Positions 33,301 to 46,600 of a stretch of DNA of 64,000 bases are shown piece after piece; the first letter of the stretch is position 1; the number at the start of each line of letters is the position of its first letter. The notes beneath the pieces were generated by a model. The model saw only the letters and a list, made by a program, of their open reading frames with translations, was not told the origin of the DNA and did no database searches. Both the position numbers and the translations under genes were made by a program. This DNA is from Branchiostoma floridae (lineage: Eukaryota > Chordata > Leptocardii > Amphioxiformes > Branchiostomatidae). The stretch covers positions 1,453,410-1,517,409 of the forward strand of contig NC_049985.1 of assembly GCF_000003815.2 (NCBI RefSeq), read 5' to 3'.

Positions 33301-36300
33301 CTGAAGGATTGTCCATCAAGGTTGACGGATTGGTTTTAAAATTTTTCCGTCACAGGCAGCAAATTTCCGTCAATTGACGGAAAAACGGATGCTGGCTAGA
33401 GCCCTGCCACCAACATAAGTAGTTTTCAAGTAAATATTCTAAATGCCTCTAAGTTTGCGGTGATTTGACTTCATGATAAAGGAGAAAATGTAGTGTTGGT
33501 GATATCGCTAATGTCACATACTGTACATTAGTAGAAACACTGGTAATCTTAAGTTTCCTGTGAAGCAGTCAACTGCAAACATAAAACTGCTGCAAACACG
33601 CCAAGAGTTACAATAGAATTAAGATGCTCATATGGGTTTTACCACTTTCTACAGGTGGCCATGTACCTGTGGAAGGAGAGGACGGCAGTCAAGGTGACGG
33701 ACATCGTGCGACAGGTGTCAGGTGACAGTTTCACTGGGACACTTAGATTCCTCAATAAACAAACAAATAAACAAACAATTTCACACCTTCCCACAGGTGG
33801 CCATGTACCTGTGGAAGGAAAAGACTGCAGTTGAGGTGACGGACATCGTACGGCAGGTGTCGGGTGACATTTTCCCAGGTGTGTACACCTGGGACATGGA
33901 GATTCCTTAATAAACAAACAAATAAACAAACAGTTCCACACCTTTCACACAGGTGGCCATGTACCTGTGGAAGGAGAGGACTGCAGCGGTGGTGAAGGAC
34001 ATCGTTAGGCAGGTGTCTGGTGTGTACACCAGGGACACGGAGATTCCTTAATAAACAAACAAATAAACAAAGAGTTTTCCACATTCCCCCCAGGTGGCCA
34101 TGTACCTGTGGAAGGAAAAGACTGCAGTGGTGGTGACGGACATCGTACGGCAGGTGTCGGGTGACGGTTTCCCAGGCATGTACACCTGGGACACGGAGAT
34201 TCCTTAATAAACAAACAAACAAACAAACAGTTTCAAACATTCCCCACAGGTGGCCATGTACCTGTGGAAGGAGAGGACGGCAGTGGTGGTGACGGACATC
34301 GTGCGACAGGTGTCAGGTGACGGTTTCACTGGTGTGTACACCTGGGACACGAAGATTCCTTAATAAACAAACAAACAAACAAACAAACACACATTTCCCC
34401 CCAGGTGGCCATGTACCTGTGGAAGGAAAAGACCGCAGTCGAGGTGACGGACATCGTACGGCAGGTGTCGGGTGACGGTTTCCCTGGTGTGTACACCTGG
34501 GATATCGGGTTCCTGCAGTGCTGGGCAGCAGACAGCAGGAGGGTCGTGCTGCACACTAACTGGAGGAGCAGGATGGCGCTCATCATCATCAACACTGACA
34601 CTAATGAGGTTTGTTGGTTTGTTTATTGAGGATCACCATTAGTGATACATTTGTCATACTAATATAATCCTCCTGGAGTCCTTATACAAAACTACATGTA
34701 TGAAAATTACAACAACTAGAAAGGCCGACATTTGCTTGAGAGCAAATACAGCATATTTCAGCCATCTCCCTCATGCAACAATAGGCCTTGAGGTCGTTGA
34801 CCTCTTTGGCCATTCAAAAATGACCAAAAAACCCACAAATATATCATTTTAAAGTGGTCCATGCCAAAAAATATACATGGGTCATTTGAATAAATATCTA
34901 GAGCACCCCTTTACCAATTTACGGGTCATTAGGTTGTAAATCGAGGGAACAGGAGCCAAAAATGTCAAAATTTTGTCAAAAAATGGCCATAAAATCGCAA
35001 AATTAAGCATTTGTTGTACCGTATGGGAAAACTTTTATTGAATTTATGTGCACATAATTGAAGGGCACTTTTATACCAAATTTCAGATCATTTGGTTGTA
35101 AAACGAGGCTACAGGAGCCAAAAATGTCCTTTTTTGGTCAAAAAATGGCCAAAAATCGCAAAATTAAGTATTTTGTTGTACCGTATGGGAAAACTTTTAT
35201 TGAATTCATGTGCACATAATTTAAGTGCACTTTTATACCAAATTTCAGATCATTTGGTTGTAAAACGAGGCTACAGGAGCCAAAAATGTCATTTTTTGGT
35301 AAAAAAAATCGCAAAATGAAGCATTTTGTTGTACCGTATGGGAAAACTTTTATTGAATTTATGTGCACATAATTGAAGAGCACTTTTATACCAAATTTCA
35401 GATCATTTGGTTGTAAAACGAGGCTACAGGGGCCAAAAATGTCCTTTTTTGGTCAAAAAATGGCCAAAAATCGCAAAATTAAGCATTTTGTTGTACCGTA
35501 TGCCAAAACTGTTATTGAATCTAGGTGAGCATATGATCAAGGCACCTCTGTATCAAATTTCATGTCATTCGGCTGTAATACCAGGGTACAGGAGCCCGAA
35601 ATATACATAAAAATTGGCAATAACCTCAATAAAATCATTTTAAAGGCAGATATGAAAAAAATGAAAAAAACACCTGAGGGTATTGGCTTACTCTACCTTT
35701 GTGCCAAATTTCAAGTCAATCGGTTAAAAAATGGCGGAGTTGATTCGATTTGAAGATTTGACAGGAGAAAGAAAGAAAGAAAGAAACATTACGAATACAA
35801 TATATTTCACCATACCTATGGTATGGCTGAAATATAAAAAGTACATACATGTAGTATATGTAATAATTAAACCTAACAATAAGATTACTAAGTATGTAAG
35901 AGTAAATATAGCAAAAGTCAGATGTGTTACATGCGTATTTAACTCGTATTTAACGCAAGTTAAGTTAATAGCTATGTTTTTATATGCATGTATCTGATGT
36001 GTTGATTATGTACCAGTATGTGATGATTATGTAATATGTATACATGTAGCTCTTGTAATGTATGTCTGTGTTTTTACTTGAACTTTGAACTTTGTATACA
36101 TGTGTTTAGTCATTTGACCCCCGGAAGATTAGCCCTGATAGGGTTAAAAAGTATTGTAATAAACAGAATAAACAGGACTGAATGTATTGTGTACCACCAG
36201 GTGAAAAAGCTTTCGGCAGAAGGGGACGTCACAGCTGCCGCATGGAGACTTCTGGACATTCGCGACGACCTCATTCTCGCTGCCTGCAGTGCGCCAAACA

Positions 36301-37193
36301 CGAGCCAACACCTTCGCTGCGCCGTGCTACCACCTGCGGGCCAGGAACACCTCGTGAAGTGGGAGACTCTCGACGTCGAAGTCCCCACCCTCACCCCGCC
36401 TCTGGACCACAAGGTGATCACACTCACTCCTGCTGACGAGGGGATGGAATATGAGGCAATCCTGATGAGGAAGAGAGGGGTAGAGTCTCCGCCGATGATC
36501 GTGTGGCCGCATGGAGGACCGCACAGCGTGTTTTCGTCGGAGTTCCTCCCCTTTACAGTTGGGCTATGCCAGTTAGGATTTGCCGTTCTCCTAGTGAACT
36601 ACCGCGGGTCGCTCGGGTTCGGGCAGGACTTTGTGGAGAGCTTGCCGGGGAAGGTCGGCACTCAAGATGTCTCGGACGTACAACACGCTGTCGAGACGAT
36701 CGTGGGGACCGAGGGGGTTAACAAAAACCAGCTGTTCGTCTGTGGAGGGTCTCACGGGGGTTTCCTGGTCACCCATCTCATCGGGCAGTTTCCGGACACG
36801 TACAAGGCGTGCGTGGCGCGGAATCCGGTGATAAACATCGCGAGCATGTTCGGTATAACGGACATACCCGACTGGTGTTGTGTAGAAGCTGGGGTAGAAC
36901 CTGACTACCACAAGCCCCCCTCCCCGGAAGTCTACACCGCCATGCTGACCAAGTCTCCCATGTTTCACGCCAGCAAGATTAAGGCACCCACGATGATCAT
37001 GTTGGGAGAGGTAGACAGGAGAGTCCCCCACACCCAGGGGAAGGAGCTGTACCGGCTGCTGAAGACCCGGGGTGTGCCGGCCCGGCTGCTGGTCTATCCT
37101 GACAACAATCACCCCATCGCCAAGGTGGACGCTGAGGCAGATGCCTTCGTCAACATCTACAAGTGGTTCACAGAACACATGGCAACAGTGTGA
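30362..37193 (+). CDS. APEH: Acylamino-acid-releasing enzyme (acylpeptide hydrolase)
   Basis: Exons 30362-30552, 30996-31262, 31727-31949, 32417-32576, 32902-33002, 34405-34608 and 36201-37193 join in frame to 712 residues (human 732). The first intron starts with GC (AG then GCAAGT), a minor but valid donor. The N-terminal half is the beta-propeller ([54 protein letters not shown]). The last exon is the alpha/beta hydrolase: WPHGGPH oxyanion region, nucleophile S566 in GGSHGG, D654 in GEVDRRVP, H686 in NNHP. It is a cytosolic serine peptidase of the prolyl oligopeptidase family that removes N-acylated residues from short peptides. Exons 4, 6 and the 3' end have partial tandem copies. Confidence 0.96.
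31374..31611. mobile_element. MITE, ACTGTAAATGCA family (APEH intron 2)
   Basis: TACTGTAAAGGATC at the left and TTTCTGCATTTACAGTA at the right, with the family's GCGAAC/ACCACCGC interior in reverse orientation relative to the copy at 42380. Confidence 0.75.
32035..32225 (-). mobile_element. tRNA-derived SINE of a second type (APEH intron 3)
   Basis: On the minus strand the head reads GCGTGGCATAATTGGCAGTG ... AGAGGTCCCGAGTTCCAATC, which is tRNA-like with A and B boxes, followed by an unrelated body. It ends only ~20 bp from the decoy copy of exon 4. Confidence 0.65.
32245..32373 (+). pseudogene. Upstream partial duplicate of APEH exon 4
   Basis: Starts after a good acceptor (ACATCAG), and its first ~100 bases are nearly identical to exon 4 (32417). 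It then lacks ~16 bases that encode NRRSA and soon hits a stop. The 172-bp offset from the real exon includes the acceptor. Use of this copy would truncate the protein. Confidence 0.8.
33066..33406. mobile_element. hAT-like non-autonomous element (APEH intron 5)
   Basis: Terminal inverted repeat CAGGGCTCTAGCCAGC / GCTGGCTAGAGCCCTG, flanked by 8-bp CCATCAAC and CCACCAAC (one mismatch), the duplication length typical of hAT elements. The interior has repeated CCGTCAA motifs and no transposase. Confidence 0.75.
33438..33615. mobile_element. Diverged MITE, ACTGTAAATGCA family (APEH intron 5)
   Basis: Family interior blocks (AAGTTTGCGGTGATTTGAC, AAACTGCTGCAAACA) are present but the termini are degraded. 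Confidence 0.5.
33655..34404 (+). repeat. Five truncated tandem copies of APEH exon 6
   Basis: Copies start directly after acceptors at 33655, 33797, 33953, 34094 and 34250; the full exon follows at 34405. Each repeats GTGGCCATGTACCTGTGGAA and about 100 bases of exon, then changes to a shared tail (GGAGATTCCTTAATAAACAA) with (AAAC)n. Spacings are 142, 156, 141, 156 and 155 bp. All five hit a stop in the shared tail, so only the sixth gives a full protein. Confidence 0.93.
34860..35610. repeat. ~160-bp tandem repeat in APEH intron 6
   Basis: About four to five units with TTTCAGATCATTTGGTTGTA, AACGAGGCTACAGGAGCC, AAATCGCAAAATTAAGCA and GTACCGTATGGGAAAAC. A (GAAA)n stretch follows near 35767. 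The rest of the intron to 36200 shows no other feature. Confidence 0.9.
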
Positions 37194-37406
37194 TGGTGAC
37201 TGGGCAATTAGGAAAACTAGTAGCCTGGTATTCAGCCATATTATAGCTCCAAGTCTCTTAAGGAGCTGGATACCAGGCAGTAAAGCCAGAAGACTAGAGA
37301 ACAATTGAAAAACACAAACACACTCTTAGACCTTCATGAACATCTACAAGTGGTTTACAGAACACATGGCAACAGGGTAATGGTGACTGGGCAATTAGAG
37401 AAACCA
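37150..37406 (+). repeat. Duplicate of the APEH coding end and stop within the 3' UTR
   Basis: The last ~45 coding bases and the following 3' UTR (CATCTACAAGTGGTT to GACTGGGCAATTAG) at 37150-37219 recur at 37337-37406, an offset of 187 bp. A weaker echo (TCAAGTGGTTTAGAAAACAC) lies near 37682. Confidence 0.85.
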
Positions 37407-38212
37407 GAAGACTACAGAACAATTGTTATTGATTGAATTCAAGCAACCACAGAGGCCTCTGTCAAAATTATGTACTACTACTATGTATGTATTGTGTATG
37501 TATGTACAGGGAAGGCAGTACAACAGAAAATGACAATAACTGTTACAATAAGCAACCACATATTCAGATGGTTTACAGTCTACACTGTATATATACTGGT
37601 GACTGATGAAGGCAGGGCACCACGTAGAATATGATGTTTACAATATGATGTTTACAATATAAGGAACTACAAAGGGCTTTGTCAAGTGGTTTAGAAAACA
37701 CATGAAGGCTTTAAAGGTAACCATACAATGGTGGAAGGCAAAAGACTGCAGAAAATACCTCCTGTGATTATGACATGTACTCAGGAAAAAGTACCGAGGC
37801 AACAGCTGTGTCGATATGTACATGTATTTGATATATCTCTATACACATGTACTTGTGTTTGCTGGTATGCAATTATAAACGAAAGGGTTAGATGGTGCAG
37901 CAACTATCTGGAATTTCAATTTGTAACTTTGGAGGTGTAGTCTCATATTTTTGGTGGATATCATATTATCAAGGACATTCTATCGTCCTTGATATTATGT
38001 ATGACATGTTATATGATTGTAATTTCTATATCAAAGTCAAAGTCAAATATCACTATGTCAATTGACACTGTATCACAGCTACGTATATAATAGCAACATG
38101 TTTTGTTTACTTTCTGTCTTGTTTACTTTCTGTCTTTGAAATTGTAAAAAAAAAGAAAGACATTGTATCCATTCATGCTCACTATTGCATTGTGTCATGT
38201 CTGTATCAACTG

Positions 38213-38218
38213 AATAAA
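38213..38218 (+). terminator. Poly(A) signal AATAAA, probable APEH 3' end
   Basis: First AATAAA on the plus strand in a fitting place, ~1 kb past the APEH stop. Confidence 0.45.
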
Positions 38219-38239
38219 AAAGTTGAGGTTTCCATGCAA

Positions 38240-40440
38240 AGTCTCCTTTTTTAGGACAAAATAGAGAAGACAGGTAAAAAGATTTATAGGGTTTATTAAG
38301 ACATCAAAGTCCAGTAATTAGGTAAGTAATGTTATAGCAATAAATGATAATGTTATATGTTGTGTAAGTTATATGTCTAACTTTTATGTATAACGTTAAT
38401 TATTGCTCTGGAAAAGTAGCTGTTGCAGATATAAGCTGTCAACAACTAAAGGAGTTAATAAAACAATAAAGGTGTTTCCCAAGTCCATGTAGGACCTAGA
38501 CAATAGCAGTTCTTCAGGGCATACGGTGGACTATTAAGCCAGAACAAAGATAACCTCATCCAGAGGTGCAAGAACAACATTTAATAGTCTCCTGAGATTG
38601 AACTGACAAAAGTGACAAGGAAAGGCCATTAACGAATGGAATACACGAGCTAACAGTTGTAAAAAAAAGCAGAGACAAAATTGACACATTTATTACATAT
38701 CTTCAACTATGGATTGAATTTTTTTCTAAACTAGAGAACAATTTATGAAAGTGCGATTACCATTCACATGATGAGCACTCAAATGTACTGATTGATATCG
38801 GTGACGTGCAGTTCTGATGATAATCGCTAGATGACGCTGCGCCACGGTGCCCGTCAACTGTTTACATAATTTTTCTTCAATTCCATATCTTATTATTATG
38901 CAATATTTCTGCAATTAAAGTTGGAGGATTTGAATAATTGTGGCAGATGTTAAGGCTAGGCAAGACACTCAGAGATACTCATGCAGAACGATTTCCGAGT
39001 CTACCCGAAGGGGTGGAGTAAGTCAATGCCCCCTGGGTGGAGATCTGATAAGCCATGGAGGTGGATAAGCTCTACATTAACCTGACCCCTCTCCTGGGGC
39101 AGGCCATGTTTGGGCCAAGGTTTGGACAGCACATTTGTAAGTCAAAACTGGTTAAATGACAGAATCAAAGTGACAGAAAAGTGTGCAAAGAAGTTCAGAT
39201 AAAGAAGTCGACCAGTTCTAACGACAGTGCCCTCCAGTGATTTTTTTATATAGTATCTTTGCCTTCCCGTTCCTACATCATTTCATATTTGACTCGGCCT
39301 TTCCTATTTTTTGAGGAAGGTGAATAGTTACAGTTGTTTTAAAAGTAGGAAATCCTTCGATATATCTGTACTTTTTTACTTCAACTATGATAAGAAAATA
39401 CAATGAAGAAACATAAATTGCTGCCAGCTATTGCCCTGATACGGTAACCGTAATATTTCCATACTTCCACAAAACATCATCCACCTTTCTACATAGCCAA
39501 AATGGATCTGTCCACTGTAGGGAGAATACATTGTTTAATCAGTAAACAGTCCTTTCTTATCTCAAAAGTTTGTTAATTTGGCCCATATATGGAGCAAACT
39601 CATGTTCCAACAAATATTCAAGAATATTATTTTGTATTTAAGTGCATATTTGTGACCCTTTTCGTCTTTTTACTGCATCTTTTCAAGCCAAAGCAAGACA
39701 ACATGATACGTTTAAAAGACGCGCCATGTGTTTTCAATCGGCCAGGCTCCGGGCCGGCCCGGGAGCATGGGGACCCCCTGGGACATTGATTGACAGGGAT
39801 ATGATGACTTTTGCATCTCATCTGACTTCGGGAATCGTCGGAAACCAATAGTATTCCTTTTTTTGTAAGATTAATTCACGGCATACGTTCGTGTGACACC
39901 ATATTTGGAAGTGCCATATGCTGGGGGAGGGGTGTGTGCCTGGTTGTATGTATTGAGTTTATGGGCTGTACCATTCCTGGGGACCACACGACTCCCAGAT
40001 AATTTGTATGAAAAAAAAGCATATTTCGGTAATATCTTCGTCATATATGTGATTTGGTGAACAAATATTACTAACAACCTTAACCTTGTGTTCACATAAC
40101 TGCTAGTGACCATCATTTTGGCAGTATTTTGATGTGTTTTTAAATAACTTTAAGACAAACGGACGGCAGTCTTTGAAACCGGAAGTTGAGATTCGGCCGT
40201 AATTTTATTCAAACCTTTGACTATTTCCTTAAATATAACTTGATGGATGTTATGTACATATACTTTTGTAAGTTGTGTCCAAGTTTCGTTGTAGTAGGAT
40301 GAAAAATGCCTACGCTACAGGGTTGAAAAGATAGTAACCCCTACGTGCCCCCAGACCCACGCTGGGACACTCTGGGGGCACCTTAATCCGAAAACCACTC
40401 TGCAAAAAATTGTAATATGATAGTGCATGGAGGTCATAGT
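38240..40440. other. Intergenic stretch between APEH and HMMR
   Basis: No gene, RNA or transposon end that I can support. Only short reading frames without family features. A 34-codon frame at 39055 followed by GTAAGTC looks exon-like but has no partner. Confidence 0.5.
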
Positions 40441-40446
40441 TCAAAA

Positions 40447-40467
40447 GTCCCGCGCTGTGATTGGTCA
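40447..40467 (+). promoter_or_regulatory. E2F-like site plus inverted CCAAT box upstream of HMMR
   Basis: GTCCCGCGC followed by GATTGGTCA lies ~140 bp before the ATG. Such E2F and NF-Y pairs are known in promoters of G2/M genes, which fits HMMR's mitotic role. Inferred from motifs only. Confidence 0.4.
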
Positions 40468-40603
40468 GCTCGAAACGGCCGCCCTTTTACGAAGTTGTTT
40501 TGTGCTGCGATTTTCAGTTTCCGTCGTCTTTTTTCGCCAGCTGCTCCGTTTCTCTCTTAGTTTCTGTCACCGAAAGGTATATTGCAGCACAGAAAAGCCG
40601 AGA

Positions 40604-43600
40604 ATGTCCTTCTCTAAGGCGAAGATCAAGCGATATTACGACGATGCTGGTAAGAAAAATCATATTTATTTGTTACGCTATCACACTGACAAGAGCATGA
40701 AACCTTGGCCCAAAAATTGGGGGAGGGCGCGATATGTTTTGCAACGATTTTCTCTTATAATTTGAACGATTTGAACCTCAGTAATAGTGCTCTATTATAA
40801 TATGTCCTTCTTAAAACACACAGACACACATAGACCACTGATTATGTTTATTTGTTCGCTTCATTCCACACATGTATGTTTGGAAGGGTTCCGAATCTGT
40901 CATGGCGAAAATAAGTTTTATGAGGCAGCTAGCTGACAGTTTGTCTCTGAAACCAAGAACTGAAGGAGGTTCTTGCTGAAACATAACATATAACCACAGC
41001 TCTGAGCTAAAACCTGGGGTAAGCTGAAAGAATATTTGATAAAAGTTCCCCAAGATCACTATTTGGTATACAAAATAACAAATCTTTATCAATAATGGAA
41101 ACTTTTGTTGTTCAACTTGTTCAGTTGTTGTCCTTGATAATTTAACGTTTATTATTTCGCTACACATGGTCTCTTGGTGCTGTGTAGAAATTTTATGTAG
41201 CACAAAGTGGAGTTACCCAATGTGCTGTGTCTGGTCAGGTACAGTAATCAGGACTTAATTTGACATTTTGGGTATTTTGGCCTATACCTACATTTGTAAA
41301 TGATTTTCATCTTACAGTATGAAAACCCCTAATAATTGAATAATGTAGAGTTTGCAGACCCTCTAGTCTGTGTAACACAAACTCCGCTGTACAGGGCTGT
41401 AGCTGGCCCCTCCCCGCGGCGGATGTTTGGCGGGCTGCTATAGGGCTACAGACCCTCAAATTCATGAATATTATACCTGATGTGTTTCCCCAGGCTGTGC
41501 CCCACCACCAGGACACTACGAGGTGCAGCAGCCTGAGAACGCAGCTCACGGAGCGGTCATCACCAAATCTGAGCGCTTCAAGGTGCCAAAAGGTGAAGCA
41601 CAACATACATATATGCATATGTAATGTCATAGATCTGTCTTGCCATTTCAATGTGTCTTTGAGTGTGTGTTGCATTATGTATCTACTAGTACTACAGTAG
41701 TAGTAGTTTTTTTGGACTACTTTCATCAAAGCTAAAAGAATAGATGCAAATAGCATTAATGTCAATATTAATTATTATGTAAAATATACAGTACTGGGTT
41801 TCTAATGTATATAGATAATGCTGGTGGTGGTGATAAATTTGTACTTAGACCAGTACTACAGTACTAGTAGTTAATTGCAGAGATCCTGACTGCCTGAAAG
41901 TGTGAATAACATTTACTACAACTAGGCTAACTAGCTACTAGTAGTAGTACTGCACTGGAGGATGAACTGTGTCAGTGTAAAAGGAAGAAGATGAAAAGAT
42001 GACAATTATTGTTAGTACTACATGTGTAGTATTGATACTTGTGTATCAGACAGGAAACATGCAGGTGAGTAGATCAGATTTAAAAGTAACTAAAAGTTAA
42101 AACTATTTAACTATTTTCTGTCCCACTAGATCCCCCTCCTCCCCCCTCGTCTGGGAAGCCAAGCCGTACCAAGAGCAGCTCCACCAGTAACCTGAGCGCA
42201 TCTGGAGACGGACTGGCCAAGAAACTCTTCCCTGGAGGGACCCCTGGGGTGAGTATCATCATGTTGTGCCCTCTTTACACAGATCTGCTCACTTCTCTTA
42301 ACATAGTTAAATGGGACATAAAGTTGAAATTCCAACATTTGAAACACTAAGGAGAGCCACTACACTTGTTGAAAAGAGCACTGTAAATGCAGAAATGTTC
42401 GTGGTGTATTAATGTTTGCGGGTTTCGCGATGACCACTTCACCGCGAACTTAAAACCACTGCGAACATTTTTCTATTATGATATTAGACTGCAGTCTATG
42501 GTGTCACCGCGACTTTAAAACCACCACGAAAAGTCTTTTTTCCCGCTACCACGAAATTAAATCCACGCGAACTTAAATTCATTTACAGTATGTGATTGGA
42601 TCAAACTGTGCAGTCTTGTGAACTTAGAATGTTCTGCACTTGGAGCCCTTGAGGATTAGTTTAAGCTTATAACAATTTTTTTAAATCCACCTTAACACTA
42701 ACCAATTGGTAATTGGTATGATCAAACCACAAAACAAATGCAGTTATTCTGCATTTCTCTATCTGTTTCTGAGTTATGAATAAATGTATTTTCTTCTGCC
42801 TCGAGAACATTTCCTGGATACTATATTTGAATTTGAAGGATAACATTAACGTACTTCCTGTCCCACAGTCTGCAGCCAAAGGCAAGACACCAGACCAGGC
42901 CTCTTCTGAGCTAAAGAAAGAGAAGGATCGTCTGGAGCGAGAGGTAAGATGCTTTGACAAAACTGGAAACTTGTGCAATGGTTGAAACAATGCTGTAGTA
43001 CAGCAGTAATGCTTGTACATTGGAAGCATACATTTTGTATTTGTGCTGTTGTGGGGTGGAGAGGACACCACAAAAATGAAACAGCATCAGATATTTCACC
43101 AATAACAATGTGACACAACGTCCTGTATCATAGACATAATCAAAGTCACATGGCAGCAAATTAACGAGTAACTTGTTCCCTTTTAGCTGTGTTTGCTGCA
43201 GCAGCCTACAGAGCACGATGCGCAGCTGTCTGCAGCTAAAGAGGAGCTGCAGAAAACAGAGGGGAAGCTGAAGGCTGCGCTCGCCGAGAAAAAGCCTGAA
43301 TACTCACAATTACTTGTTTTCTTGCAGCTTCGTCGGTTGCTACAGCAGCGTACAGAGCACGATGCCCAACTGGCCGCAGCTAAAGAGGAGCTGCAGAAAA
43401 CGGAAGGGAAGCTGAAGGCTGCCCTCGCCGAGAAGAACACGCTCACGACCAACGTGGCACAGCTCGAGAGGCAGAGCAAGGAGCTGAACAAGACAAATGA
43501 TCTGCTCAAGACAAAGGTGAGGAAGGAGGTTTCAGATACAGTCAAACCTAGCCTGAGGGCCATCCTCCTAGCCTGGTATGCAGCCGTACTATAGCTGCTC

Positions 43601-46600
43601 CCAAGTCTCTTCTGTCCTCTGTCATATTTGCAGAGAGGACAGAAGAGACTCAAGAGCTATTAGGTTCAAGCCTTTTGCTTGCAAGTGACTTCGGAGGATG
43701 GTACTCAGGCTAAGTCAAAATTGCCCAAGAAGATCACTCAGTTGATCAAAAAAATCTGGTCTACTCTATGTAAACAGATGGTCACTATAGACAGGATTCT
43801 TAAAGTTTGTGTCAATGGGAAAAATTATCAAAGGCACCATCAAAAGGTGGTCACAGATACCAGGTGGTCGTTATATAATGGTTGTCACTTGTACAGGTTT
43901 GACTTTATTACTTTGAAAAGTCAAAGCTTTGCAGTGTTCTCATATGTTGTTTTACCTTAATATCACTTGTACAGGTTTCCAGTATGGAAGGCACCAGACA
44001 GAGACACGAGAGTGCTCACCAGGACCTGGCTGATACCAGGGCTAAACTACAGGCAAAGCAACAGGTACTTGTACATTATTTCTATGGGTGGATTTCAATT
44101 CAGGGTTTGTACATTTGGACCAGGGCAGGGCTCGAAGTTAACTATGTCCCGATGTCCCGAGACCACTAAAATTTAGGCCGGGACAACTGAAAAATCTTTT
44201 TGGGACACTTTTGGGACAATAGGAAAATAATCAACGAATCAACATCAGAATGTCCGATCTCCCCGCGGCAGGCTTTTAGCTAGCAATGCGTACAATGTAC
44301 GGCCTTCGCTAAAAAAATCGCAAAATGTACGCCCTGTTTTTTGGATATACGCCTTTGGTACGCCCTTATTTTCCCCCGGAAACTTCGCTCAAAGTTCAAA
44401 ATTTGCCGATTCCCGCACCGAGCCGCCATTTTGGGTGATTCTACCTCAAGTATCGCGCAATCTCGCACTCACTCACATCTCGCGAATCGCGAGAGTCGCA
44501 CCCCATTGGCCATTTCGGCGTGACGTAGCGCGCCCAGGCGCCATTATTGGTGGAATATCTGATATCCCCGCTGTTTTCGCGGGAAAAATCACGCAGGAAA
44601 AACTTTGATTTGTTTACGAAAACTCGTCGAATGCCTGAAGTCATGGTGATAAGTACATGTATAGGATTGTTTTGGAGGTTTTTTTTGCTTGTTTGTCGGT
44701 AGAATGTGGGAAAAACAACAGCTAATGTGACGATGACATACTGGGGAGGGGGGCGGTGTCGGCACTGAATTCGTAGAAAATGTTGAACTGAGGTCTCGAT
44801 TTTTTCACGGTAACTTGAGATATTACTTTTGTTGTAGTCTTTATTTTTAAAATATTGATAAATGGATGTTGTTTGTTGAGAAAATTTCGCTTAATTTGCC
44901 CTTGGAACACATCTTTTCTGTTATATATTTTCAATGAATTAAATGTTTGTACACATTTTTCTGTAACTGTGTAAAGTTAAAACGCTGATGTTACAGGCTA
45001 CAAGTAACTTTTCAGTGCATTTATTTTCAGCTATGTTCTTAACAGAGTAGATACACAAAAGAAATATAAGATGTACCTGGCAGTCCTGGCTACACTTTCT
45101 CCTCTGTTGGTTTGCAGATTTTCTTGTAGACTTCTTTAGCTTGCTGTTGTTATATATGTAACAGTCAAGTTTCACCTTTAGCAGTAAGGTTAATTTACTC
45201 TCCCTGATTGTATGTATTAACTCATGAAACATTATATTGTAAGGAATCAGTGTTATATTACTTGAAAATTACCTCATGTATTCTTTAAGCCATACCCACC
45301 TCAGGAATCAGTGTTATATTACTTGAAAATTACCTCATGTATTCTTTAAGCCATACCCACCTCAAATCAAGAACACATACCTCCCATTCTCAGGACAAAA
45401 GTAGTGTTGCAGCAAAGACAAAAATTTGGCTCAGCCACGCAGTGCGGAGAGTACAACACATTACAGATGTACACCCTAAAAGAATTCCTAGCTAAAAGCC
45501 TGCCCCGCGGTTGTCAGGCGTGCATACTCTGACTTACAGTTGTTGTAATACATAATTTCTGAAAATAGGGTTGGGACAGTCCATCCTCACTTCGGGACAG
45601 TTGAAATTTATTTTTGGGACAATGCGGGACAGTAGGGAAAAAAGTTAAGTTTGAGGCCTGCAGGGCTCGAAATGTTACCTTGACTGGACTATTGCTGAGT
45701 ATATACATGTACAGCTGCAGGTAAGTGCAGGTAAACTAAAATTAAAGTTCTGTACTAGTATGTATTTCTAATGTCTATACATGTAGTATGATGTACCTGC
45801 ACCTAACCTGCACTGGTGCGTGATAAAGACATCCAGGTGCTTTACTGTGACAATGCTGTCAGTATAGTAGCCCAAAATATAATGTACCTTTAAGTTACCA
45901 GTAATCCTTCTGAAACATCCCTGTACTTGTGTACATAAGACTAATTGACCAGTTGAACTCAATATGAGAGTTTGGAATTTTACAAGTACAGTATATAGTG
46001 CATTGAGGATTTATGCCCTTTGTAAAATAACCACCTGCACAGAAGTTGTCCAGCCAACAGATAGAGCGTGTGGCTCAGGTTACAAGCTCTAAGGTCTACC
46101 TGGGGAAGATATTCAGGGCTCGAAATACCACCTGCATATGCAGTTGCAGTTTGTGCAGGTAAAGTTGGAGTTGTGCAGATATTTCTGGTGTCTACCTGCA
46201 CCTAACCTGCACTGGTCCATGTACTGGGTTTTATACTGATAAATTTCCTATGATGTAGGTGTATGTGGAATGTTTTTAGCTGCGTTGACTATTTTTAGCT
46301 ACCTTTATAAAGTATAAAACAAAAATAGCAATGGTTCCTGAACAATTTTAGTATGATCCATATTTCCTAAATTCAGAGTGGTGCAGGTAAAATTTGTCTG
46401 GTGCAGGTATTTCAAATGTTACCTGCACCAGTGCAGGTATGCAAAAAAAAAGTATTTCGAGCCCTGATATTATTAATATATTATGTAAGTAAAATAACCA
46501 CCCCTGTTTCCTCAGGAGCTGTCCAGCCTACAGACAGAGTGTGAGGCACAGGTGCGGAGCCTACAGGCAGACCTGGATGCTGCCAGGACAAACATCGCTG

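Noticed and set aside
33752-34240. 162-codon minus frame with repeated CLFVCLLRN
   Set aside because: Antisense of the truncated APEH exon 6 copies and AAAC-rich tails.
36591-37304. 237-codon minus frame
   Set aside because: Antisense shadow of the last APEH exon, which has the intact Ser-Asp-His triad on the plus strand.
39055-39159. 34-codon frame followed by a GTAAGTC donor
   Set aside because: No partner exon, no family match and too short to support.
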